Shown one piece after another: positions 1-12,314 of a stretch of DNA of 64,000 nt (its first letter is position 1; every line of letters begins with the position of its first letter). A program made the translations under genes and the position numbers. The notes under the pieces are model-generated. The model did no database searches. It saw only the letters and a program-made list of their open reading frames with translations, and was not told the DNA's origin. Source of the DNA: Corynebacterium glaucum (GTDB taxonomy: Bacteria > Actinomycetota > Actinomycetes > Mycobacteriales > Mycobacteriaceae); assembly GCF_030408855.1 (NCBI RefSeq), contig NZ_CP047358.1:1-64000 (forward strand), read 5' to 3'.

Positions 1-1593
1 GTGGCAGACCAGCAACTCGAGGCACTTTGGCGCGACCTGGTTGCAGAACTCCTCCAACTCTCCGAACGCCCAAATTCACCCGTTCCCACGCTCACACACC
101 AGCAACGCGCCTACCTCCAGTTGGTCAAGCCAGTAGTGCTTGTCGACGGCTACGCCATCCTTTCCGCACCGCACACCGCAGCCAAAACCGTGGTGGAGGA
201 GTCGCTCGCCCCGCACATCGAGGCTCAGCTCCAAGCGCGTCTCGGCACCCCGTTCACGCTCGCGGTCTCGATCGCGGCTCCCGGCGTGCAGGAGGTCGGC
301 CCGCCGCAGCAGGAGCCGCCGATCGCCCAGCCGCAGACAGAGTGGACCGCGACGCAGAGCTCCCACACGCTACACCCGCCGGCAGAATCGACGTACGGAT
401 TCGCCGCACCCGGGGACCAGATCCCGATGGGGCTTGACGAGTTGGCGCAGATGCATGCGAGGCAAACGGAGGAAAATGAGCGTCGACAAGCAAATGTTCA
501 CCCCACGGTGCCGCAGCGTATCCGCCGTGAGAAACCTGCGCACGACCCAGACCGTGAAGCAAGCCTGAACCCGAAGTACACCTTCGAGAACTTTGTGATC
601 GGCTCCTCGAACCGCTTCGCCAACGGCGCCGCGGTAGCCGTGGCCGAGAATCCAGCGCGCGCATATAACCCACTGTTTATATGGGGCGGTTCTGGGCTTG
701 GCAAGACACACTTGCTGCACGCGGCCGGCAACTACGCGCGCGTGCTCGAGCCGAACTTGAAGATCAAGTACGTGAGCTCGGAGGAGTTCACCAACGATTA
801 CATCAACTCCGTGCGTGATGACCGGCAAGAATCGTTCAAGCGGCGCTATCGCAACCTGGACATCTTGATGGTCGATGACATCCAATTTCTTGAGGGCAAG
901 GAAGGTACGCAGGAGGAGTTCTTCCACACCTTCAACGCTCTGCATCAAGCGAACAAGCAGATCATCCTGAGTTCGGATCGGCCGCCGCGGCAGCTGACGA
1001 CGCTGGAGGACCGTCTGCGCACGCGCTTTGAGGGCGGGCTGATTACTGACATTCAGCCGCCGGATTTGGAAACGCGCATTGCGATTCTGATGAAGAAGGC
1101 CGCGGCCGACGGGACGCAGGTGAGCCACGACGTGCTCGAGCTCATTGCGTCGCAGTTTGAATCATCAATTCGCGAGCTTGAGGGCGCGTTGATTCGCGTG
1201 TCTGCGTATTCGTCGCTTATCGACGAGCCGATCACCATGGACGTCGCCCAGGTGGCGCTTCGGGACATCCTGCCGGATGAGAACGATGTGACCGTCACGG
1301 CGACGACAATCAAGGACGCCGCGGCTGAGTACTTCCAGGTCGGTGTGGAGCAGCTAACCGGTGCTGGTAAGACCCGGCATGTGGCGCACGCGCGCCAAAT
1401 CGCGATGTATCTGTGCCGCGAGCTGACAGATCTGTCGCTGCCGAAGATCGGCGACGAGTTCGGCGGCAAGGACCACACCACCGTGATGTACGCGGACCGG
1501 AAAATCCGGAAAGAAATGACGGAAAACCGCGGCACCTACGACGAGATCCAGGAACTCACGCAGTTAATCAAGAACCGCGCGCGGACGCGGTAG
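1..1593 (+). CDS. dnaA: Chromosomal replication initiator DnaA
   Basis: DnaA is the AAA+ initiator that binds DnaA boxes, melts the origin and helps load the replicative helicase. The 530-residue protein has the usual layout: an N-terminal interaction domain (about 1-90), a long low-complexity linker to about 185, an AAA+ core with Walker A GGSGLGKT at 229-236 and Walker B with the DD pair at 292-293, and a C-terminal DNA-binding domain with the signature GGKDHTTVMYADRK from residue 488. The start is GTG at the first base of the window, so the promoter lies outside. It is unusual that the next gene is not dnaN: a surface-protein gene and an IS element lie between dnaA and oriC/dnaN, about 4.9 kb in all. 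Identity is certain. Confidence 0.99.
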   Translation: MADQQLEALWRDLVAELLQLSERPNSPVPTLTHQQRAYLQLVKPVVLVDGYAILSAPHTAAKTVVEESLAPHIEAQLQARLGTPFTLAVSIAAPGVQEVGPPQQEPPIAQPQTEWTATQSSHTLHPPAESTYGFAAPGDQIPMGLDELAQMHARQTEENERRQANVHPTVPQRIRREKPAHDPDREASLNPKYTFENFVIGSSNRFANGAAVAVAENPARAYNPLFIWGGSGLGKTHLLHAAGNYARVLEPNLKIKYVSSEEFTNDYINSVRDDRQESFKRRYRNLDILMVDDIQFLEGKEGTQEEFFHTFNALHQANKQIILSSDRPPRQLTTLEDRLRTRFEGGLITDIQPPDLETRIAILMKKAAADGTQVSHDVLELIASQFESSIRELEGALIRVSAYSSLIDEPITMDVAQVALRDILPDENDVTVTATTIKDAAAEYFQVGVEQLTGAGKTRHVAHARQIAMYLCRELTDLSLPKIGDEFGGKDHTTVMYADRKIRKEMTENRGTYDEIQELTQLIKNRARTR

Positions 1594-3030
1594 CGGTGAG
1601 AGGGTTTTTAATTAGCTAGGTAAAGCTTGTGTAACCCCTGAAAGATTCCATGTTCAGCCTGTAGACATGCATGGAAGCTCCCTGTACGCTTACCAGGTCC
1701 TATCTTTTCAGGGAGGAATACATGTTAATTCAGAATGGGAGCTCGGGCGGCAAAACGCGCCCCTTCTCCGGCATTCGAAAATCTGTGGTTGCCGCAGTGA
1801 CTGGTGTAGCGCTTGCGCTGGGGTCTGTTACAGCGGCACCTATGGCGGAAGCGCAACCGGCCGTCCAGCCGGATTATCCAGACGACTCTCGAGCTTGGGA
1901 TCCGAAGCTTCCGTTCGGGCCCGGGCAGGACATCGCAAATAATCCCTCGTTAACTCCTGGGATTTGCGGTGGCAAAAATGGCAATCTAAAGATTGCGCTC
2001 GTCTTCGATGTCTCCTCGTCAATCGGAGAAGACGGTCTTCGAGACACTAAGTCTGCAGGGGACGCGGTGGTGACGGCGCTCAACGATGCACCTGTGCAAA
2101 TTGGTATTTACAATTTCGGGACCAAGGCGCCTTCGTCCTACAGCGAAGGCGCACAGACGAAGGAAGGTCCACTAGCAACCGGCTCGGAAGAGGTGCTGAA
2201 GGAAAAAATCGCGCAGCTAGCGATTCCAGCCCGACCGCGCATTCAAGGGACCAACTGGGATCGAGGTATCAGCCAGATTCCCACCGGAACCTATGACGTT
2301 GTCTACTTCATCACAGACGGATTGCCCACCGCATACGGTGACGCAGTTGGCAGCGTCGATACCCAACGTGGAGCGAACAACCGACCTGCTTTCAATCACG
2401 CTAATGGTGGTGCAGCGAACAAGGATTACGCTGCCGCGAAACTCGATGTCCAGGAAGCTGTGAAATCAGCAAACGCTCTTAAAGCATCCGGTACACGCAT
2501 CGTGCCACTCGCGGTGGGCAAGGACGTTAAAGGCGATCTCGCTAGCACTTACCTCGAATACATCTCTGGACCAGGGGATGCAATTCCAGTCGATGATTAC
2601 GGTCAGTTGACAAAACAATTGGTAGCTCAAGCAACTGAAGGCTGCGCGGGCGAAGTTACCATCCAGAAGCAGCTGACTGACGCCAACGGAAATCTCACAA
2701 ACGATTCTCCCGCGGGTTTCTCGTTCGAAGCATCAGGGATTTCAGAGAAGTTCCACCTCACTAACACCACGGCGATCACCGGTGATGATGGGAAAGCGAC
2801 CTTCGGTTACGTTGCACCTGATAACGCAGCAAGCGGTTCTTTCACTATCAAGGAAGTCGGAGCGGAGTTCAAAAACGTCTCTTGCACCTCGGCTGATGGT
2901 GAGCCTTGGGAGCGAAACGGCAACTCTTTTATCGTCCCAGCAAAGGCTGGCGGCGAAGCTGAGTGTACCGTCACTAACCCTGCACCTGTGACAGTTACAG
3001 TCACGGAAACTACGACCGAGACACCGTCGA

Positions 3031-3038
3031 CGGTAACC
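3031..3038. repeat. Left 8-bp target-site duplication of the IS256-family element
   Basis: CGGTAACC at 3031-3038 is repeated exactly at 4479-4486, directly outside the two IS ends. Eight-base duplications are typical of IS256-family insertion. Both copies lie within the VWA gene. Confidence 0.95.
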
Positions 3039-4478
3039 GAGGGTGTCCGATTCTTTGTGTGCGGGGGCTTGGTTTACAAGTAGTCCGCGAATCGGTCGGG
3101 GTAAGCCACGGCTAGTTGGTTGATGGCTTGTTTCCACCCGGTGGCTTTCGCTCCTTCAATATAGCCGTTGCACTCAACGTCGCGCTTGGCTTTCTTCGCC
3201 CGCTGCGCAGCGCGCTTGTCCTCGATGTTGCAGATCATCAACCACAGCGTCTTCAACGCCGCGGTATCGTTCGGGAACTGGCCCCTGTTACGGGTAGCTT
3301 TACGCAGTTCAGCATTCAGCGACTCGATCGAATTGGTGGTGTAGAGCACCCGCCTGGCCGCAGGCGGGAACTGCAGAAACGGCACGAACCGCTCCCAAGC
3401 GTCGCGCCAGACTTTGACCGACTGGGGGTATTTTAGGCCCAGCTCACTGGCCTCGAAAGCATCCAGGCTGGCGCGTGCCGTCTCCTCATTGGGAGCGGTG
3501 TAGACCTCACGCAGCGCGCGAGAGACGCCTTTGCGGTCCTGATACGACACCCACCGGTTCGCCGCCCGAATCAGGTGCACGATGCAGGTCTGCACCATGG
3601 AATTCGGCCAGGTTGCCTCCACGGCTTCTGGCAGGCCTTGGAGCCCGTCGCAGCAGACAATGAACACGTCCTGGACCCCGCGGTTGGCCAGATCTGCGCA
3701 CACCGATGCCCAAAATGCGGCGCCTTCATTGTCAGCGATCCACAATCCCAGGATGTGCTTGATGCCGTCCATGTCGACACCAACCGCCATGTAGCAAGCC
3801 TTGTTGACCACGCGGTGGCCGTCACGGATCTTCACGCGTAGCGCGTCGAGGAAGATCACTGGGTAAAACTCGTCGAGCTGGCGGTTTTGCCAGATCATGA
3901 CCTCTTCTAAGACCGCATCGGTAATGGTGCTGATCGTATCCGGGCTCATATCCACCCCCAGGGTGGTGGCGAGATGGTGCTGGATATCTCGCACGGTCAT
4001 CCCGCCGGCGTACAGCGAGATAATCATGTCGTCGAGCTCTGTGAGCCGACGGGAGCCTTTGGGCACCATCTGCGGGGTGAACGTGCCCGCGCGATCCCGT
4101 GGCATCGTGACCTCAACAGGGCCGTAGCCGGAATCGACGGTCTTGGTGTACGACCCGTTTCGGTGGTTGCCACCACCAGCATCTGTTACCTGGGCTTTCG
4201 CTTTGCGGTCGGAGTGTTCGTAGCCCAAATGGGCATCCATCTCCGCCTGCAGGCCGGCGTTGATCGACGCCTGCAAAAGCCCCTTGACCAGCTCGCTGGC
4301 GTCGTCGGTGGAGGTGGACAGCTCCCCGATGAGCTTTGCGAGCTCGGGGTTATCCATCAGCTTCTCGCTGATCTCGTTGACCCTGGACGGGTCGTGGCTT
4401 TTCTTCGGTGACACAGTAGTCATTATCGGTGAAACTCCTTCAGATCAGAGCCTCACACACAAACTTCCTGGCACCCTC
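3039..4478 (-). mobile_element. IS256-family insertion sequence, 1440 bp
   Basis: The ends are defined by the 8-bp duplication CGGTAACC. The terminal inverted repeats begin GAGGGTG at the left end (3039-3066) and match the reverse complement of the right end (4451-4478) at 20 of 28 positions, including an inner TTTGTGTG block. The element holds one intact minus-strand transposase gene and nothing else. Intact ends, exact duplication and an undamaged transposase all suggest a recent and possibly still mobile insertion. It interrupts the surface-protein gene between dnaA and oriC. Confidence 0.95.
3074..4423 (-). CDS. IS256-family (mutator-type) DDE transposase
   Basis: The 449-residue protein is full length for the family. 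It has the conserved order of a DDE transposase: an Asp in FLDALRVKIRD, an Asp in VCCDGLQGLPEA, and a Glu in TTNSIESLNAELRKATRNRG, which is the typical IS256/mutator signature. It starts at ATG 4423 behind AAGGAG (read on the minus strand) and ends 35 bp inside the left terminal repeat. No frameshift or internal stop is present, so it should be active. It catalyses excision and insertion of its own element. Confidence 0.97.
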   Translation of the reverse strand: MTTVSPKKSHDPSRVNEISEKLMDNPELAKLIGELSTSTDDASELVKGLLQASINAGLQAEMDAHLGYEHSDRKAKAQVTDAGGGNHRNGSYTKTVDSGYGPVEVTMPRDRAGTFTPQMVPKGSRRLTELDDMIISLYAGGMTVRDIQHHLATTLGVDMSPDTISTITDAVLEEVMIWQNRQLDEFYPVIFLDALRVKIRDGHRVVNKACYMAVGVDMDGIKHILGLWIADNEGAAFWASVCADLANRGVQDVFIVCCDGLQGLPEAVEATWPNSMVQTCIVHLIRAANRWVSYQDRKGVSRALREVYTAPNEETARASLDAFEASELGLKYPQSVKVWRDAWERFVPFLQFPPAARRVLYTTNSIESLNAELRKATRNRGQFPNDTAALKTLWLMICNIEDKRAAQRAKKAKRDVECNGYIEGAKATGWKQAINQLAVAYPDRFADYL

Positions 4479-4486
4479 CGGTAACC
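4479..4486. repeat. Right 8-bp target-site duplication
   Basis: CGGTAACC, identical to 3031-3038. Only one copy belongs to the ancestral VWA gene; counting it once restores the reading frame across the insertion. Confidence 0.95.
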
Positions 4487-5906
4487 GAGACCACGACCGT
4501 AGAACCCATCACAACCACTGTGACTGAGATTCCCGAAGCGGTGACAACAGTTGAAATCACAACTGTTACTGAAATTCCGGAACCTTCAACGGTTGAGAAG
4601 ACTGTGACCGAAACGCCGGATCCCGTCACAGTCACTGAAGTGCCGGATCCCCTCACCGAAACGCTGACCGAAACACCAGATCCAGAAACCGAAACAGTAA
4701 CGGTGACGACAACAGAAACTCAAGAGCCGACTCCAACCACCGTCACCCAAACTACGACGCAAACAGAGATGTCAACGGCTACTCAGTCGGAGACAGCAAC
4801 GGAAACTGCGACCGCGACGGCCACTGCGACCCAAACTGAAACCGCGACGGCCACAGAAACGGCCACAGAGACCGAGACTCAAACAGACACGACAACCGCT
4901 ACAGCCACAGAGACTGAAACGACGACGGCGACAACCACCGCTACGGACATGCAGGTTCTTACCTCCACTGAGACGACGACAGTTACTGAGGAACCAGTGA
5001 CCGTGGTGGAGACCGTCACGCCTGCGCCGGTAACGGAGACAGTGACCGCTGAGGTAACGGTGGTCAACGAAATTCCAGGTAAACCAGTTACCGTCACCAA
5101 TACTTCCACCGTTACGGAGACCGTCGACAACACTGTTGAGAAAACCGTGGAGCAGACGGTCAACAATACGGTGACGGAAACGGTCGACAACACCATCGAG
5201 AAGACGGTTGAAAAGACGGTGGACAACGTAGTTACGTCCGTCGTTGAAGGCGAACCAGTTACCGTCACCAACAATGCAACGGTTACAGAGACACAAACTG
5301 AGACCACCACGGTGGTTCCAGGTCGTGAGCCGGCTACCGCGACTGCAACTGTTACCGTCACCGAAACTGAAACGCAGGTCGTCACTACCACCGTCAGTGC
5401 TGACGACGCAGGTGCAGGAAATGCAGGCGCGAAAGAAACCGTCACGGTGACAACCACCGCGGAACTGTTCCCAGGCTCGTCCAATGATGGCGGGATTCTA
5501 GGCGGATCTTCCATTGGCGGCGAGGGTGGTTCGTCAGCGAAAGGCATCGTCGATGACCGCTGCATCCCGGCAGCGATCGGTCTCACCATCCCGTTGCTGG
5601 CTCTGATCCCGCTGCATCTGCTGCAGCAGGTCTCGATCCCGGGCCTGGACGCTTACTCGGCTGAGATCAACTCGCGCATCACGCAGGCGAACAACCAGAT
5701 CCAACAGCAGCTCGGCATCTTCGACGAGAACACTGCACGTGCCGTTCAGGAGTTCAACGCCCAGGTGAACCGCATCGGTGCAGAAAACCAGCAGATCCTG
5801 CAGTGGGCTGGTATTGCCGCCGCAGTCGTCGGCGTCGCAAGCTACCTGTTCTACTTCTGCGTGCCGCGCCCGGACGCTGAGCAGGGTTCCAGCAACTAGG
5901 ACATAG

Positions 5907-5980
5907 TTCGGCTTCAATCCTCCCGAAGCCGAATCCCCCGGTTGTCGCACTTCATCACGGAGTGCAGCAGCCGGGTTTTT
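5907..5980 (+). terminator. Hairpins ending the surface-protein gene, T-tract abutting oriC
   Basis: A perfect 9-bp stem (TTCGGCTTC at 5907-5915 with GAAGCCGAA at 5925-5933) is followed by a longer imperfect stem (CCCGG at 5937-5941 pairing with CCGGG at 5971-5975) and five T residues at 5976-5980. This is a good intrinsic terminator for the plus-strand VWA gene. The first perfect DnaA box starts two bases after the T-run, so the terminator would protect oriC from incoming transcription. Confidence 0.8.
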
Positions 5981-6475
5981 CTTATCCACAGGGTTATTCA
6001 CACCTGTGTAATTACGACGGAGAAATTTGGTGACGTCGGCCACAGAGGCGCTTTTCCACAGATTCGGGGTCCGCGTCGGGAGATGGGGATAAGAAAGCGC
6101 CGCGTGTGGATTGGCGGTGGGGAAACCGGGGCGGTTTGTGGGATTCGTCGATAAGCGAAAATTGCTCCACAAGATTGCCGGGTTGTGCACAAGCGATCCA
6201 CAAGCCGAATCACAAGATTGAATTGTGCTGCGACCGCGGCAAACCCGGCTCAATCCACAGTTTCAACACCGCTTACTGTTGTTACCGTTCTTTTTCCTTG
6301 TAATTCATCAAGAGAAAGAGAGGGTGTGCACAAGACTGCGCGCCTTGGCTCAGTGTGAGGCTCGCATGCTCGGGGATCGGCGAGGAAGCTTTAGAAATTT
6401 CGAGCATGCCCGCCTAGAGTGAAAACGTAATTTCAAGAATCCAGCACAACCGACCTCGAGGGAGCAGCCAGCAGC
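5981..6475. other. oriC: Chromosomal replication origin (oriC) with DnaA boxes
   Basis: This 495-bp non-coding stretch directly precedes dnaN. DnaA-box-like nonamers: TTATCCACA 5982-5990 (perfect), TTATTCACA 5994-6002, TTTTCCACA 6052-6060, TGTGGATTG 6105-6113 (reverse), TGCTCCACA 6163-6171, CGATCCACA 6194-6202 and CAATCCACA 6251-6259. Most are degenerate beyond the first two. The region from about 6205 to 6310 is comparatively AT-rich and could be the unwinding element. Its right end presumably also carries the dnaN promoter. A copy of the interspersed motif (CGTCGATAAGCGAAAA) lies at 6146-6161. The assignment rests on box density and position; the start site of replication itself is not visible from sequence. 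Confidence 0.85.
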
Positions 6476-7675
6476 ATGGTTGACATCGCCGGTGACAACG
6501 CCGTGTCGTTCCGCGTTCACAAGGAAGACCTGTCGGACGCTGTGGCCTGGGTTGCCAGGAGCTTGCCTACCAAAAACACACAGCCGGTGCTGCGAGCTGT
6601 GGTGATCACCGCCGACGACAACGGGTTGGAATTCGCGGGCTTTGATTACGAGGTTTCCAGCCGCGTGCGGATTGGCGCGGAGGTGGATCAGCCTGGCCGT
6701 ATCGCGGTGGCCGGCAAACTGCTCGCCGACATTGTTTCCAACCTGCCGGCGAAGCCGGTTGAGGTGACCACCGAGGGCAACAAGATGAAGCTCAAGGGCG
6801 GGTCCGCGAAGTTCGAGCTGCCGCTGATGAGCCTCGACGACTACCCGCAGTTGCCGGAGCTTCCCGAGGTCACCGGCGAAATCGCCCCGGCTGCGCTAAC
6901 TGCTGCGGTGACCCAGGTCGCGTCTGCTGCTGGCCGCGACGACACGCTGCCGATGCTTACCGGTATCCACATGGAGATCGCAGGCAACCACTTGAAGCTC
7001 ACCGCGACGGACCGTTTCCGCCTGGCGCTGCGCTCCCTGGAGTGGGAGCCGGCCGGAGCGGACACCGAGGCGAAACTGCTGATTCCGGCGAAAACGCTGC
7101 TGGATAACGCGCGCACGCTGGACACGCACATCGATGACCCAGTGCAGATCGCCGTCGGTGGAACCGGCAACGTCGGCGCCGAGGGCCTGTTTGGTCTGCG
7201 TACTGGTAACCGCGAGACCACCACCCGCATGCTCGACGCGGACTTCCCGAACGTGGCGCCGCTGCTGCCGAAGGCGCACACCTCGATTGCCACGGTGGAG
7301 ATCGCGCCGCTGCTGGAGTCCATCCGCCGCGTGTCCTTGGTCGCCGACCGCAACGCGCAGATCCGCCTGCACTTCCGCGAAGGCGAGCTCGCGCTCCACG
7401 CCTCCGGTGCGGATTCCGGTGAAGCGCAGGAAACGCTGCCGGCCGCATTCACCGGCGCGGACGAACTGCTCATCGCGTTCAACGCCGGCTACCTGCGTGA
7501 TGGGCTTTCCGTCATCGGCACCGATCGCGTCATGTTCGGTTTCACCGAGGCCTCACGACCGGCGATCATGGTCCCCGAGCCGGAGGATCTCCCGGAGGCC
7601 AATGCCGACGGCACGTTCCCCACCCCGGACACCTTCTTCACCTACTTGCTCATGCCGGTGCGCCTGCCGGGTTAA
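6476..7675 (+). CDS. dnaN: DNA polymerase III beta subunit (sliding clamp)
   Basis: The 399-residue protein is full length for the beta clamp, the ring that tethers polymerase III to DNA. The three-repeat clamp fold is visible from conserved segments such as SLPTKNTQPVLRAV near the N-terminus, the middle TDRFRLA, and the C-terminal LLMPVRLPG, which forms part of the partner-binding groove. The ATG at 6476 follows a purine-rich GAGGGAG with a rather long spacer. recF starts 12 bp downstream, giving the standard dnaN-recF pair. Confidence 0.98.
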   Translation: MVDIAGDNAVSFRVHKEDLSDAVAWVARSLPTKNTQPVLRAVVITADDNGLEFAGFDYEVSSRVRIGAEVDQPGRIAVAGKLLADIVSNLPAKPVEVTTEGNKMKLKGGSAKFELPLMSLDDYPQLPELPEVTGEIAPAALTAAVTQVASAAGRDDTLPMLTGIHMEIAGNHLKLTATDRFRLALRSLEWEPAGADTEAKLLIPAKTLLDNARTLDTHIDDPVQIAVGGTGNVGAEGLFGLRTGNRETTTRMLDADFPNVAPLLPKAHTSIATVEIAPLLESIRRVSLVADRNAQIRLHFREGELALHASGADSGEAQETLPAAFTGADELLIAFNAGYLRDGLSVIGTDRVMFGFTEASRPAIMVPEPEDLPEANADGTFPTPDTFFTYLLMPVRLPG

Positions 7676-7687
7676 ACCCTCACTCCG

Positions 7688-8872
7688 TTGTACGTCGCCG
7701 AACTTGACCTGCGAGATTTCCGCTCCTGGCCGGAACTGCACCTTGATCTTGAGCCGGGTGTCACCGTCTTCGCCGGTCGCAACGGTCACGGCAAAACCAA
7801 CATCGTCGAGGCGCTCTATTACACCTCCCACCTGCGCAGCCACCGCGTTTCCGGCGACGGCCCGCTGATCGGAGCGCAGGCAAGCAACGCGCGCATCTCC
7901 GCGACCACAATCAACGAGGGCCGCGCGCTGACCACTCACTTGCTGATCCAGCACAGCGGCGGCAACCAAGCGCAGATCAACCGCACTCGCCTGAAGTCGC
8001 CCCGCGAACTCGCGGGAGTGCTGCGCACCGTGATGTTCTCGCCGGAGGATCTCCGCCTGGTCAACGGCGAGCCGTCTGAGCGCCGCCGCTTCCTCGACGA
8101 CCTCGCCGCACTGCGCACGCCGCGCCTCGGCGGAGCGCGCGCCGACTACGAGAAGGTCCTGCGCCAACGCAATGCACTGCTCCGAAACTCCAACATGGCG
8201 CTGCGCCGCGGTTACAGCGACGACACCGGCGCCAGCGCGCTGAGCACACTCGACGTCTGGGACGGTCAGCTCGCAGCGTACGGCAGCCAGGTGCTCGCCG
8301 GTCGCATGTTGCTTATCGACGCCCTGTCCGACCTCATCACCGAGGCCTACGCCGCCGTCGCCCCGGAGTCGCGCCCCGCGGCGGTACAGATCAAGTCCAC
8401 GCTGGACCGAGCTGTCGCCGAGCTCGCGGGCGGGGAAACCAGAGACCCAGCGATCTTCGAGGCAGCGATGCTCTCCGAGTTGGGCCGGCGCCGCTCGGAG
8501 GAGATCGACCGCGGCACGACGCTGGTCGGCCCGCACCGCGATGACCTCGTGCTCATGCTCGGTGATAACCCGGCGAAGGGCTACGCCTCCCACGGCGAGA
8601 CCTGGTCCTACGCGCTCGCGCTGCACCTGGCCGAGTACCAGCTGCTCAGCTCAGATGGCTCCGACCCTGTGCTCATCCTCGACGACGTGTTTGCAGAACT
8701 CGACGCGAAGCGCCGCGAGCGCCTGGTCCACGTCGCTGAGGGTGCAGAGCAGGTGCTGATCACCGCCGCGGTTGGCGACGATCTACCGGGCAACCTCGAC
8801 GACGCAGTCACCGCGCGCTACGCCGTGACCATGGATGAAGGGGTGAGCAGCATTGAGCGATCTGATCAGTGA
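7688..8872 (+). CDS. recF: DNA replication and repair protein RecF
   Basis: RecF is an SMC/ABC-like ATPase that loads RecA at single-strand gaps. The 394-residue protein has Walker [11 protein letters not shown] at about 29-38, an N-terminal [11 protein letters not shown] segment typical of the family, and a C-terminal Walker [12 protein letters not shown]. The start is a TTG 12 bp after dnaN with no obvious Shine-Dalgarno, suggesting translation coupled to dnaN. Its stop overlaps the following gene by 20 bp. Confidence 0.97.
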   Translation: MYVAELDLRDFRSWPELHLDLEPGVTVFAGRNGHGKTNIVEALYYTSHLRSHRVSGDGPLIGAQASNARISATTINEGRALTTHLLIQHSGGNQAQINRTRLKSPRELAGVLRTVMFSPEDLRLVNGEPSERRRFLDDLAALRTPRLGGARADYEKVLRQRNALLRNSNMALRRGYSDDTGASALSTLDVWDGQLAAYGSQVLAGRMLLIDALSDLITEAYAAVAPESRPAAVQIKSTLDRAVAELAGGETRDPAIFEAAMLSELGRRRSEEIDRGTTLVGPHRDDLVLMLGDNPAKGYASHGETWSYALALHLAEYQLLSSDGSDPVLILDDVFAELDAKRRERLVHVAEGAEQVLITAAVGDDLPGNLDDAVTARYAVTMDEGVSSIERSDQ

Positions 8873-9470
8873 CACCTTTGAAGTCTGGCGCGAGACAGCT
8901 CGGCGGCGGGGTGGGCGCTTGCCGGATCTGTCGCGGCAGGGCACGTCGGTGGTGCCGAGGCGCAGCGTCGGAAAATCTGCGGTGACTAGCTCCGCGGCAG
9001 GGGAATCGCAGGTGAAGGTTCCGGGATTGGCGTTGGACGAGGCGTCGATAAGCAAAAAGCCCCAACCCCTGCGAGGCCGGCCAACTGGGCAGGATGGCCG
9101 TGCGATTCCGCGTGGGTACAAGGTGGATTCGCTGGGTGCGCTGCTGGGGCGCGAGATTCGCAAGCGCGACTGGAGCGAAAACATGGCCTACGGGTGGGTG
9201 ATGGGCAATTGGGAATCGCTGGTGGGTGTCAAGATTGCGCAGCACACCGAGGTGAAGATGATCAAAGAGGGCGAGGTGCACATCGAGTGCGACTCGACCG
9301 CGTGGGCGACGCAGCTGAAGTACATGCAGTCGACGGTGCTGAAAGCGATCGCGGAAAAGGTTGGTGCCGGTGTGATTACCAAGCTGCATATCTACGGGCC
9401 GAAAACGAAGTCGTGGCGCAAGGGTCCGCTGCATGTGCCGGGGCGGGGGCCGCGGGATACGTACGGATAA
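8853..9470 (+). CDS. dciA: DciA-family (DUF721) replicative helicase loader/operator
   Basis: The 205-residue protein belongs to the DUF721/DciA family, which interacts with the DnaB helicase and is the common helicase-loading factor in bacteria lacking DnaC or DnaI. The N-terminal half is basic and low in complexity. The conserved domain lies in about 95-190, including the segments [19 protein letters not shown] and [16 protein letters not shown]. The start is TTG at 8853, inside the recF end, so the two are probably translationally coupled. The neighbourhood recF-dciA-gyrB is typical of actinobacteria. A copy of the interspersed motif lies in the coding sequence at 9043, where it reads as Ser-Ile-Ser-Lys. 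Confidence 0.9.
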   Translation: MSDLISDTFEVWRETARRRGGRLPDLSRQGTSVVPRRSVGKSAVTSSAAGESQVKVPGLALDEASISKKPQPLRGRPTGQDGRAIPRGYKVDSLGALLGREIRKRDWSENMAYGWVMGNWESLVGVKIAQHTEVKMIKEGEVHIECDSTAWATQLKYMQSTVLKAIAEKVGAGVITKLHIYGPKTKSWRKGPLHVPGRGPRDTYG

Positions 9471-9479
9471 AAGCGGGCG

Positions 9480-9897
9480 TCAGGGTCGCTGCATGCGGAC
9501 CAACTGGACGCGGGAGTGGTGAGCGATCCACTTCGCAGCAGCTGGCTCGATCCAGTTCGCAACATTGTTGATGGCCTGCACCTGACGGTCAAGATTGGCA
9601 GTCTCATGAGCTTGGTTGGGGAAAACCAAGGACTCATGGTGGGCGCATCGATTGCGAAGTCTGTAACCAGAATGGTCCGTATCCACCTTGCCCGACTGGC
9701 ACTTCCAATACGTCATGAACCCGATTCCGTAAAAGGACCTCTACGTGTTGAATGTCCTCAAGAAAAGCTTTTGTCAGGTGGGTATTCCACAAATACAAAG
9801 ACTCGGGAGACTGGTGAAAGCTGTACCGGGCCATTCTGTCTGTAGAGAACCATCTGTCGAGGTCCACTCGGCGTGGTCTGTTTACTTTATTGCTCAT
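9480..9897 (-). pseudogene. Remnant of an Abi-family (abortive-infection-like) protein
   Basis: Two minus-strand frames overlap at about 9634-9716. The upstream one (from 9897) gives FSTDRMARYSFHQSPESLYL and then LTKAFLEDIQHVEVLLRNRV, which resembles the N-terminal part of Abi_2-like proteins. The other (to 9480) gives LRNRCAHHESLVFPN and NVANWIEPAAAKWI, which resembles their C-terminal RNR-x-AHHE region. The middle of the protein, roughly 90 residues, is missing and the frame changes between the halves. Intact members are usually more than 200 residues. The gene is therefore a decayed defence-type gene, sitting between dciA and gyrB against the direction of the replication genes. Confidence 0.7.
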
Positions 9898-12258
<2,361 letters not shown>

Positions 12259-12314
12259 AGCACTTTCGCTATCCTCGGCAAAAGTATCCGCCCCAGCCCG
12301 AGGAGCCGTAACCC

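Larger units (their letters stand above)
1722..5899 (+). pseudogene. Secreted VWA-domain, Thr-rich surface protein, split by an IS element
   Basis: One reading frame runs 1722-3038 and resumes at 4487-5899. Removing the IS and one target copy joins the halves in frame, giving about 909 residues. The ATG at 1722 follows GGGAGGA at 1711-1717. A signal peptide ends near APMAEA. The VWA domain has a complete MIDAS: DVSSS at 96-100, Thr177 and Asp199. A beta-sandwich, SpaA-like segment follows, then several hundred residues of TVTE/TATET-type repeats that look like an extended glycosylatable stalk. The end has two hydrophobic helices around a predicted amphipathic segment, an ending I associate with corynebacterial surface proteins. 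No LPxTG motif is seen. As it stands the first half reads 14 foreign residues into the IS and stops at 3083; the second half could only start at an internal ATG (4520). Base composition is more AT-rich than the flanks. Role inferred: adhesion. Confidence 0.85.

Noticed and set aside
3039..3083. The 14-residue tail of the truncated VWA protein as a real C-terminus
   Set aside because: It is encoded by the IS terminal repeat and stops by chance just inside the element.
4879..5589. A 236-codon Val/Thr/Ser-rich open frame opposite the surface-protein stalk
   Set aside because: The repeated Thr-Val-Glu codons read as Ser/Val/Thr on the other strand; this is a by-product of the repeat.
5900..6475. 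ParB parS site near oriC
   Set aside because: No sequence close to the TGTTTCACGTGAAACA form was found here or elsewhere in the window by eye.
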